DNA from: CBDUUP01 sp965370435
GTDB taxonomy: Bacteria; Chloroflexota; Anaerolineae; Anaerolineales; UBA11579
DNA: 15,689 nt
NCBI GenBank assembly: GCA_965370435.1
Contig: CBDUUP010000058.1
Coordinates: forward strand, 1-15,689
Reading direction: 5' to 3'
Part shown: one piece after another, positions 7,371 to 13,030 of the stretch
Position numbering within the stretch: position 1 is the stretch's first letter
Layout of the letters: every line of letters begins with the position of its first letter
Position numbers and translations under genes: made by a program
The notes under the pieces: generated by a model
Told to the model about the DNA's origin: nothing
What the model saw: the letters and a program-made list of their open reading frames with translations, nothing else
The model's database searches: none

Positions 7371-7934
7371 ATGAGTATCCCTACGGAGACGATAGAACAA
7401 TCCGAACTGGAACTTGTCACCCAGGCACAAGGGGGTGACCGAAGCGCCTTCGGTGAACTGGTCCGGCGTCACCGCGCGGGAGTCGTCAATGTGGTGTACC
7501 GCATGTGCGGGGATGCAAACCTGGCGGAAGACGCCGCCCAGGAAGCTTTCATCAAAGCATGGCAGAAATTACCCAGCTACCAACCCCGGTCGCCGTTCCG
7601 CAACTGGGTGTACCGCATCGCCACCAACGCCGCTTTAGACGTTATACGCCGGGAGAAAGAGACCGTAGATATCGAAGAACTGCCCTTGTCCTCCTCAAAA
7701 AAAGGGCCTGAACCCGTCGTCCTGGAGAAAGAACGCGCAGAGCGGGTGCAGCAGGCGGTGTTGGATCTGCCTCCTGCCAGCCGGGGAGTGTTAGTCTTGC
7801 GGGAATACGAAGGCCTTTCCTATAAAGAGATCGCCGATACATTGGACATCCCCCTGGGGACGGTGATGTCCCGGTTGAATTACGCTCGCCAACAATTATT
7901 GAAAACGCTGACCCTCGAAATGGAGACGCTATGA
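7371..7934 (+). CDS. ECF (sigma70-family group 4) RNA polymerase sigma factor
   Basis: A 187-residue extracytoplasmic-function sigma factor. Region 2 (about 12-97) contains AFGELVRRHRAGVVNVVYRMCGDANLAEDAAQEAF in family style (core binding and -10 recognition), with FRNWVYRIATNAALDVIRR as region 2.3-2.4. A short acidic linker follows. Region 4 (about 122-182) contains the -35-binding helix-turn-helix YKEIADTLDIPLGTVMSRL. The start is either ATG 7371 or TTG 7365. AAAGG at 7353-7357 is 7 nt from the TTG and 13 nt from the ATG, so the TTG is a serious alternative that adds two residues. The gene overlaps the anti-sigma gene by ATGA, meaning translational coupling and near-equal synthesis. No clear autoregulated ECF promoter could be read upstream; GATAAT at 7340-7345 is only a weak -10. 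The inducing signal is unknown. Confidence 0.93.
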   Translation: MSIPTETIEQSELELVTQAQGGDRSAFGELVRRHRAGVVNVVYRMCGDANLAEDAAQEAFIKAWQKLPSYQPRSPFRNWVYRIATNAALDVIRREKETVDIEELPLSSSKKGPEPVVLEKERAERVQQAVLDLPPASRGVLVLREYEGLSYKEIADTLDIPLGTVMSRLNYARQQLLKTLTLEMETL

Positions 7935-8461
7935 CCGAACACATGAATGCCTGGTTAAACGCTTACCACGACGGCGAATTGGAAGGACGCCGGTTGCGGC
8001 AGGTAGAAGAGCATCTGGCGGACTGCGCGGATTGCCGGGTGGAACTGGAAGCCCTGCGATCCTTGCGCGCGCTGCTGCAAGAGAGTCCTGCCGCGGCCAC
8101 CGCCGCCTCCCCGGAGCGATTTATCGCTCAAGTAGGGCTGCGGCTGCCCGACAGACCGTCCTTGCCTGGCTGGCAGCGCGCCTTGCGAACCGGATGGCAG
8201 CTTGCGCCGGTGGGTCTCTTCACCGTATGGGCCTTCATCCAGGCTGTGTTCCTCCTGTCCGGCGCTTTGACCCTCATGGCCCGGTTCAACTTGGGAGGGG
8301 ACTTGCTGGTCACCATCTTCCCGGTAGGTCAGGGCGGGCTGGTGCAGGGCCTCTTCTGGAGTATAGCGCTGACGGCAGTTATCGGTCTTCTCTCTTTGAG
8401 CTGGCTGGCAAGCTGGTGGGTCAGCCGCCAGCGGACTAATTCAAGTTTGGCGACCGAATAA
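7931..8461 (+). CDS. Membrane-bound zinc-finger anti-sigma factor
   Basis: A 176-residue cognate anti-sigma factor of the sigma factor just upstream. The cytoplasmic N-terminus carries the zinc-binding anti-sigma signature H-x3-C-x2-C (His28, Cys32, Cys35 in HLADCADC), preceded by LNAYHDGEL, as in zf-HC2/ZAS proteins. Two membrane segments are seen (about 92-116 and 136-162). The C-terminus is short and polar, without a large extracytoplasmic sensor domain. It would hold the sigma factor at the membrane until a signal releases it. The start codon overlaps the sigma-factor stop (ATGA, 7931-7934), which fixes the start. Members with this Cys/His site can respond to redox or metal stress, but that is not shown here. 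Confidence 0.9.
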   Translation: MTEHMNAWLNAYHDGELEGRRLRQVEEHLADCADCRVELEALRSLRALLQESPAAATAASPERFIAQVGLRLPDRPSLPGWQRALRTGWQLAPVGLFTVWAFIQAVFLLSGALTLMARFNLGGDLLVTIFPVGQGGLVQGLFWSIALTAVIGLLSLSWLASWWVSRQRTNSSLATE

Positions 8462-8494
8462 ATTTACGAAGAGATACGTTAACTATTCAAATAA

Positions 8495-8517
8495 CCCAGC
8501 AGATTGAAACTGCTGGG
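8495..8517 (+). other. Intergenic hairpin between anti-sigma gene and membrane protein gene
   Basis: CCCAGCAG (8495-8502) pairs perfectly with CTGCTGGG (8510-8517) around ATTGAAA. It is followed by ATCAGAC rather than a T-run. It could attenuate transcription or stabilise the mRNA between the sigma/anti-sigma pair and the downstream gene; a full terminator is doubtful. Confidence 0.5.
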
Positions 8518-8547
8518 ATCAGACAGGTAAAATAAAGGAGTTTAATG

Positions 8548-9693
8548 ATGGATCACGTAAAGGTATTGAAACGAGCTTGGGATAATGTTATCCGCTACCG
8601 GGCGTTGTGGGTCTTTGGGATCATCGTGGCGCTGTCCTCGGTCTCCGCGGGCGCGACGACCTTATATAACGCGGGGAATGTTGATCAAGATGAACGAGAG
8701 TGGCAAGGGTTCCAATTGGATCTCAAACCGGGCGTTGGTTTCCGCGAAGCGTTTGGAGAGGCCATGGAGCAGCTAGCCGATGAGTTCGAAGAGTCGCTCG
8801 CCGATGCCAATGCGGAAATTGAGGACCTGTTCTCTAAAGAACTGGGCGTGGAAGTCGAAGCTGACCTGCTCAGGACCCTCATGGTGTTCGTATTGGTCGT
8901 CCTGGCCCTTGCCATTGTAGTCAAGATCGCCGGTTACATCAGCGAGGCGGCTTTGATAAAGATGGTGAATCACCGCGAAGAGACCGGGGAGAAGCTCAGC
9001 TTCCGGGAAGGGTTGCGGTTGGGTTGGTCGGTGACCGCCTGGCGGATCTTCTTGATCGATCTGGTGATCGCGATCCCGGTATTTCTACTCGTCATTCTGA
9101 TGATCTTCTTGATCGTCGCCCCCATCTTCTTGTGGATGACGGGGAGCGTGGTGACCGGTATCCTGGGCACGATTGCGACAGTGGGTTTCTTCTTCCTGGC
9201 CGTCTTCCTGGCCATTGTCGGCGCAGTGGTCATACACTTGCTGAAGCGGTTCTTCCGCCGGGCCAGCGCCCTCAACGATGTTGATGTGTTTGAAGCCATC
9301 CGAGAGGGTTACGGGCTGGTACGCCGGAACCTGAAGGATGCCGGTATCATGTGGCTGATCATGCTGGGCGTGGACCTGGCCTGGCCGATCGTCATCGCCC
9401 CGGCTGCTTTGGCAATAGCCCCGGTGGGAATCTTCCTGGGGGTCTCCGCGGGGGCGCTGGCGGGCAGTTTGGCCGGGCTGGGTCTCGGCGGCGCGGCGCA
9501 GGTCGCCCTGGGCATGCTGGTAGGCTTCACTATCTTCGTCCTGGTGGTGGGCGTTCCGCTGGCTTTCTTGGGCGGGCTGCGGCAGGTCTTCCAATCCAGT
9601 TCCTGGACGCTGACCTATCGTGAGTTGACAGTGATGGAAAGTTTGACGCCGGATGAACTTCCCTCTGGTGACGAGGCAGAAGAAACTGAATAG
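8548..9693 (+). CDS. Multi-pass membrane protein of unknown function
   Basis: A 381-residue integral membrane protein. After MDHVKVLKRAWDNVIRYRALWVFG, which resembles the start of uncharacterised Chloroflexota and archaeal membrane proteins, a first hydrophobic segment lies at about 21-40. A soluble, acidic, helical segment (about 45-105, EAMEQLADEFEESLADANAEIEDLF) is probably coiled-coil. Further hydrophobic stretches follow at about 108-130, 166-197, 200-232, 264-320 and 322-345. The end has SWTLTYREL, a motif I associate with this family (DUF4013/GPDPase-membrane-like), then an acidic tail. ATG 8548 is chosen because AAAGGAG (8534-8540) is 7 nt upstream; ATG 8545 is the alternative. It lies 86 nt after the anti-sigma gene, with a hairpin between, so it could belong to the same regulon. 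A strong terminator follows. Confidence 0.75.
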   Translation: MDHVKVLKRAWDNVIRYRALWVFGIIVALSSVSAGATTLYNAGNVDQDEREWQGFQLDLKPGVGFREAFGEAMEQLADEFEESLADANAEIEDLFSKELGVEVEADLLRTLMVFVLVVLALAIVVKIAGYISEAALIKMVNHREETGEKLSFREGLRLGWSVTAWRIFLIDLVIAIPVFLLVILMIFLIVAPIFLWMTGSVVTGILGTIATVGFFFLAVFLAIVGAVVIHLLKRFFRRASALNDVDVFEAIREGYGLVRRNLKDAGIMWLIMLGVDLAWPIVIAPAALAIAPVGIFLGVSAGALAGSLAGLGLGGAAQVALGMLVGFTIFVLVVGVPLAFLGGLRQVFQSSSWTLTYRELTVMESLTPDELPSGDEAEETE

Positions 9694-9710
9694 TATGTTG
9701 ATTGGATAAA

Positions 9711-9745
9711 AAAAGAGGCGGCCCATTGACGTGGGCCGCCTTTTC
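9711..9745 (+). terminator. Rho-independent terminator after membrane protein gene
   Basis: GGCGGCCCA (9717-9725) pairs with TGGGCCGCC (9732-9740), 9 bp with a 6-nt loop. It is preceded by an A-run and followed by TTTTC, so it could also work on the opposite strand. It begins about 20 nt after the stop codon. Confidence 0.9.
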
Positions 9746-9817
9746 AATTTTAGGGTCAAGTTACTGGGCAAAGAAGCATACCCGATCCGTACATTAAAGC
9801 TGTTCCTATCTTTCCAA

Positions 9818-9867
9818 CACCAAGACACAAAGTTTTTAGTTTTTCTTAGTGTCATTGTGCCTTGGTG
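9818..9867. repeat. Imperfect palindromic repeat (CACCAAGACACA ... TGTGCCTTGGTG)
   Basis: CACCAAGACACA (9818-9829) pairs with TGTGCCTTGGTG (9856-9867), 11 of 12, around an AT-rich loop. The adjoining GTGACTTCGTGGTAAAG continues a sequence style (GTGTCTTTGTGCCTTCGTGG) that I recognise from memory as a widespread intergenic repeat in environmental bacterial genomes. Copy number in this genome cannot be seen from here. Confidence 0.6.
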
Positions 9868-9886
9868 ACTTCGTGGTAAAGTTTTT

Positions 9887-10045
9887 GGGAGCACGAGAAT
9901 GTTGTAGAAAGATACTGAGTTTCTCCTAAAATCGTTAGTTTAAGGCGCAAAAATTCTCTCACAAAGTGTACATTTTGCTCAGGGGGAACTTAGATAACCC
10001 AGATTTTCAACAAAACAACTGATTCTACATAATTTTCGTGCTCCC
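9887..10045. mobile_element. MITE-like element with terminal inverted repeats and 8-bp target duplication
   Basis: The left end GGGAGCACGAGAATGTTGTAGAA is split here for reading as GGGAGCACGAGAAT plus GTTGTAGAA (9887-9909). The right end, TTCTACATAAT plus TTTCGTGCTCCC (10023-10045), is its inverted repeat at 20 of 23 positions. The element is flanked by exact direct repeats AAGTTTTT at 9879-9886 and 10046-10053, as expected for a target-site duplication. The 159-bp body is AT-rich and has no transposase or usable reading frame, so it is non-autonomous. An 8-bp duplication fits several families (for example ISL3, IS66, IS256, ISAs1); I cannot choose among them. Confidence 0.75.
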
Positions 10046-10079
10046 AAGTTTTTGACCGTATACTACTAGCCGCGAGTTC

Positions 10080-10088
10080 TGATATAAT
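10080..10088 (+). promoter_or_regulatory. Orphan extended -10 element
   Basis: TGATATAAT is an extended -10 pointing rightward, but the only gene to its right (10123-10965) is on the opposite strand and ends here. No -35 lies at 16-18 bp; a TTGACC at 10052-10057 is 25 bp away. It may be a relic of a lost gene or a promoter for antisense RNA. Confidence 0.3.
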
Positions 10089-10122
10089 GCCAAGCTATTT
10101 ATTGACACACCCCATGAACGGA

Positions 10123-10965
10123 TCACAACACCCACCGCTGACCTTGTTCTCCTATCGCAAATCCATTTTCCTCCAGCCACTTTCGTTCCGGGCCGTTCTG
10201 CCACAATGGATTGGTATGGTTCAGGTGGATGAAGTGAAGGTCGGCCTCCACGCCCTGGAACAACGCCGCGCTATCTCGCACCAGAGGATGGGGCACTTCG
10301 CCCATATCCCGTTTGGGAAGCTCTCCCGCAGCGAAGAAGGTTCCATCCACCAGGGCGAGGTCAACCTCCTGGAGGAAATCCTTTATGTCGAAGGAGACCT
10401 CTTGCCAGTTGTCAATGTCGGGGCAGTAGAACAGCCGCTTGCCTGGCCCCTGAATGAGGTAGGCCACGGTGTCGCTGTATTCCCCTCGATGGGGAACCGG
10501 GATGGGAGTTACGGTGAGATTGGGGGTCAAGTTCACCGGCGCATTCGCCGCCACGGCCTGGAACTCGATGTTGCCGATTTCGATCAACTGGCTCCAGGGG
10601 GCGTTGGCGCGCAGGAAGTCGCCCATAGCGGGCGTCCCGTAGACCGGAAGTTGGCGGGGGTTCATCGCCTCCCGGCCCAGGTGGAGGAGGCCGCCGTAAT
10701 GCCCCATGTGGGCGTGGGTGAGGAAGATCCCCTGCATGCGGCTGTCTGGGGCATGCGACTGGAGAAGATACAACTGCTCGCGGAAATCCGGGGTGGCGTC
10801 AATCAGCCAGAAGGATTGGTGTCCCCGGTCTAGGAGGCCCAGGCTGGAAACGAAACGTCTCTTAGTGGGATCGGCATGAGCGCGAGAGCAGTTCTCGCAA
10901 TCACATCCCGCCTGGGGGACGCCTCCGTCTTGGGCTGCGCCCAGTAGTTTTGCTTCGATGGTCAT
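10123..10965 (-). CDS. PqqB-like metallo-beta-lactamase-fold hydrolase
   Basis: A 280-residue MBL-fold protein close to the PqqB family. The N-terminus LGAAQDGGVPQAGCDCENC carries the CxCxxC metal site of PqqB-like proteins (Cys21, Cys23, Cys26). The metal-binding motif is LTHAHMGHYGGL (His84, His86, His89), where the usual Asp of HxHxDH is Gly. Further metal-ligand candidates are His159 (VPHRGEYSD) and Asp183 (FYCPDID). PqqB acts in pyrroloquinoline quinone biosynthesis in methylotrophs and others, but no other pqq gene is in the window, so a stand-alone hydrolase of unknown substrate is equally likely. It starts 9 nt after the thioesterase stop on the same strand and has no Shine-Dalgarno of its own, suggesting translational coupling in a two-gene operon. 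Confidence 0.82.
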   Translation of the reverse strand: MTIEAKLLGAAQDGGVPQAGCDCENCSRAHADPTKRRFVSSLGLLDRGHQSFWLIDATPDFREQLYLLQSHAPDSRMQGIFLTHAHMGHYGGLLHLGREAMNPRQLPVYGTPAMGDFLRANAPWSQLIEIGNIEFQAVAANAPVNLTPNLTVTPIPVPHRGEYSDTVAYLIQGPGKRLFYCPDIDNWQEVSFDIKDFLQEVDLALVDGTFFAAGELPKRDMGEVPHPLVRDSAALFQGVEADLHFIHLNHTNPLWQNGPERKWLEENGFAIGEQGQRWVL

Positions 10966-10974
10966 GTTATGAGG

Positions 10975-11412
10975 TCAGTCGCTTTTCACCGTCTTGTAGT
11001 AATTGGTCACCCTGGCGGAGGAGAGCAGCTTGCCGCTTTCTTCGTGGATGATGTCCACCTGGTGGACGACCAGGGAGCGCGAGCGGCGCAGCACCTTGCC
11101 CAGGGCCCGAACCGTCCCCTCGGTGGCCGAGTTCAGATGGGAGCCGTTGATCTCGATGCCGACCGGCACGATTTTGGAGAGGTCAATCCCCCAGGCGGCG
11201 TGGGCGCTGGCGGCCGACTCGGCCAGGACCATGCTCACTCCGCCGTGCAGCATCCCCAGGGGCTGCCGGGCGTTGTTGGTGATGGGCATCCTCATCTCGA
11301 TGAAGTCATCGCCGATGTCCACCAGCTCAAACTCCAAGACCTCCGCCACGCTGTTGCGGATAAGTTCTCGGTGATGCGCTAACCATAGCTCTTTGTCTTT
11401 TGGCATTTCCAT
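10975..11412 (-). CDS. PaaI/MenI-like hotdog-fold thioesterase
   Basis: A 145-residue hotdog-fold acyl-CoA thioesterase. The signature RQPLGMLHGGVSMVLAESAAS holds the His56-Gly-Gly motif and the likely catalytic Glu65, as in PaaI, EntH and MenI-type enzymes that hydrolyse aromatic or other acyl-CoA esters. The pattern GMLHGG-x-LAE is closest to the MenI/EntH subgroup, but the substrate cannot be read from sequence. I chose the ATG at 11412 because GGAG (11422-11419) lies 6 nt upstream. The ATG at 11424 (four residues longer) is preceded only by an AT-rich stretch without a ribosome site. A CoA-ester hydrolase next to an MBL hydrolase suggests detoxification or salvage, which is speculative. 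Confidence 0.87.
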   Translation of the reverse strand: MEMPKDKELWLAHHRELIRNSVAEVLEFELVDIGDDFIEMRMPITNNARQPLGMLHGGVSMVLAESAASAHAAWGIDLSKIVPVGIEINGSHLNSATEGTVRALGKVLRRSRSLVVHQVDIIHEESGKLLSSARVTNYYKTVKSD

Positions 11413-11471
11413 ATTCATCTCCATAATATTTTTTGCTATTCAATACTAACCACTTCTTTGAATAAGATGTG

Positions 11472-11669
11472 CTAATTTGGCCGAGAAATACCCCAATTAA
11501 ACGTTAAACTTCCAAAAACTAAAAAGAGTAAGACAAGGAATCCCACCAAACCCACTACCCTAACGATCATGATCTTGCGATCATCAGTGAGACGCCTGAC
11601 GATAATAAATTCTGCAATCACGAGCGTGATTAAGGCAATAAGGGATCCACAAAAAAAGTAAACCTGCAT
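11472..11669 (-). CDS. Small membrane protein with two transmembrane segments
   Basis: A 65-residue protein I do not recognise. It has two hydrophobic segments (about 3-24 and 36-57) joined by a charged loop, RRLTDDRK. The N-terminus has no signal-peptide cleavage site and the C-terminus (WGISRPN) is short and polar. A good ribosome site AGGAG (11680-11676) lies 6 nt before the ATG, which supports it as a real gene despite its size. The codons are more AT-rich than the neighbours. It lies between the M42 peptidase and the thioesterase on the same strand, with 33 and 59 nt gaps, so it may be co-transcribed. No function can be assigned. Confidence 0.65.
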   Translation of the reverse strand: MQVYFFCGSLIALITLVIAEFIIVRRLTDDRKIMIVRVVGLVGFLVLLFLVFGSLTFNWGISRPN

Positions 11670-11690
11670 AAGTATCTCCTAATCTATATC

Positions 11691-11746
11691 GTCTACTGTC
11701 CACTAACCACTGTCTACTGCCAACTGACTACTGCCCACCGCCCACT
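11691..11746. repeat. CTACTGTCCACT-type short repeat forming the M42 gene's 3' end
   Basis: Imperfect repeats of CTACTG-YCCAC / CCACTGTCTACTGCCAACTG run through this stretch. The stop codon of the M42 peptidase (11703-11705) and its last dozen codons (through SSQLAVDSG) lie within it. A reverse-oriented shorter relative occurs at about 14565-14584. I recognise this as an intergenic low-complexity repeat of environmental bacteria. Confidence 0.6.
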
Positions 11747-12776
11747 GCACCAGCGTCTTGACCACATTCTCGAACACTGAAAGCCGGGCCACCTCGTAGC
11801 CGTGGCTGTTCTCGCGGACGTGGCCCATGCAGGCCACCCGGGGGACGGCCCCAGTGGTGAATGTCAGGCTGGCGTCGCTGGCTGCCCCATCAAAGACCAC
11901 CGGCTGGAGTTCGGTCCCGGCGGCTTGAGCGGCCTGGCTGAGTTCCCGCAGCAGGGCTTGGTCGTAATGGGCGCGGGAGTCCTTGCTCCAAATGCCGGGA
12001 CGCCCGTCTAACAGCAAGGGCGCTCCCGGCGGGATGGGACAGCCGTCCACAGCGATGAAGATCTCCGGCCGTTCCCGCTGGGCGACGATCTTGGCCCCGT
12101 GGCCGCCGACCTCCTCCTGCACGGTGAAGGCTATGATTGTAGGATGCAGGGGTTGAAGATTCTCTTTTTTCAATCGCTCCAGGAACAGGAGCAGCATCAC
12201 CACCCCCATACGGTCGTCGAAGGTCCAGGCGCCCACCAGGGGATCCTCCGGGTCGCCAAAGAGAACCGGGCCGCGCCGGGGACGGTCCGGCACGGCGGTG
12301 GAGCCGGGGCGCACGCCAGCCTCCTGAAGCTGGGCCGGGGTCAGTCCGGTCAATAGGCGGACGTCCTTCCATTGGATGGCCTTGTCCAGGGTCTTGGCGG
12401 TGTGGGTGGAGCCAAAGGAGAGGACGCCGGTGATGGTGTCCTCATCCCCCAGAATCTCCACCGGGCCTTCGCCCAGTTTCCAGGGATACAGCCCGCCGGA
12501 GCGATCGACCCGCAGGACGCCGTCTGCTTCGATGCGGGTCACTGCCATGCCGATCTCGTCCATGTGGGAGGCCAACACGCATAAGGGGCCGTCCTCCTCC
12601 CGCCCTTCCAGGCGAACGGTGAGGTTGCCTGCGCCGTCGGTCTGGTGAGAGTAGCCCAGTTCGTCCAGCTTCTCCCGGACGATGGCGGCCAGCTTGCCCT
12701 CACGCCCGGAGGGGGAGGGAACCAGCAATTCGGTGAACAAGGATAAGACGGGATGGTCTTTTAGGTTTGGGGCCAT
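11703..12776 (-). CDS. M42-family metallo-aminopeptidase
   Basis: A 357-residue cytoplasmic metallopeptidase of the M42 family (glutamyl/leucyl aminopeptidase, often mis-annotated as endoglucanase). The dinuclear metal site is complete: His71 and Asp73 in ASHMDEIGMAV, Asp187 or Asp188 in WTFDDRMG, Glu221 and Glu222 in VQEEVGGHGA (general base and ligand), Asp244 in AVDGCP, and His325 in ENSHGYE. M42 enzymes form large tetrahedral complexes that trim peptides from proteasome or other protease products. The ATG has AGGA (12787-12784) at 7-nt spacing. The C-terminal dozen residues (SSQLAVDSG at the end) are encoded by an intergenic-type repeat and are probably not native. A candidate -10 TATACT on this strand (12811-12806) lies upstream, without a convincing -35. 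Confidence 0.92.
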   Translation of the reverse strand: MAPNLKDHPVLSLFTELLVPSPSGREGKLAAIVREKLDELGYSHQTDGAGNLTVRLEGREEDGPLCVLASHMDEIGMAVTRIEADGVLRVDRSGGLYPWKLGEGPVEILGDEDTITGVLSFGSTHTAKTLDKAIQWKDVRLLTGLTPAQLQEAGVRPGSTAVPDRPRRGPVLFGDPEDPLVGAWTFDDRMGVVMLLLFLERLKKENLQPLHPTIIAFTVQEEVGGHGAKIVAQRERPEIFIAVDGCPIPPGAPLLLDGRPGIWSKDSRAHYDQALLRELSQAAQAAGTELQPVVFDGAASDASLTFTTGAVPRVACMGHVRENSHGYEVARLSVFENVVKTLVQWAVGSSQLAVDSG

Positions 12777-12896
12777 GATTGATTCCTGGTTTTGTAGATA
12801 TGGAGAGTATACTGCAAATTGTGAGAAATATATTTTATGTGTGGTTCAGTCCGGGGTTTTATGGGAAAATTTGACTTTTTAGGCCCTGTCCATCTC

Positions 12897-12925
12897 TTGA
12901 CAATTGGGGAAAGCCGTGCTAAATT
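12897..12925 (+). promoter_or_regulatory. Strong promoter of the cold-shock-domain gene
   Basis: A consensus TTGACA (12897-12902) is separated by 17 bp from TAAATT (12920-12925), which carries an extended TGC just before it. Transcription would begin near 12932, giving a leader of about 100 nt before the cold-shock gene at 13031. Long leaders are common for cold-shock mRNAs. Confidence 0.65.
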
Positions 12926-13030
12926 GTCTTTATAACTGGCAGTACGTTCTAATGTAAAAGCAAGGAAATGTTCCAAGCTCGATTTGAAACGCTCTGCCTC
13001 GACTAACTCTATGTAAGGAGAACTAACATC

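Larger units (their letters stand above)
9694..10122. other. Gene-free region of 429 bp between convergent genes
   Basis: It holds a terminator (9711-9745), an imperfect palindromic repeat (9818-9867 with its tail), a MITE-like insertion (9887-10045) and an orphan promoter-like TATAAT (10083-10088). I see no coding sequence with a ribosome site and no tRNA. Most of it is AT-rich, unlike the flanking genes. Confidence 0.8.

Noticed and set aside
10087..10833. Plus-strand 248-codon open frame opposite the MBL gene, preceded by TATAAT
   Set aside because: Its ATG lies inside the -10-like element and there is no family-like sequence; the minus frame has clear MBL motifs.
11437..11464. TATTCAA/TTGAATA inverted repeat upstream of the thioesterase gene
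   Set aside because: Only 7 AT-rich base pairs with a 14-nt loop; too weak to call an operator or terminator.
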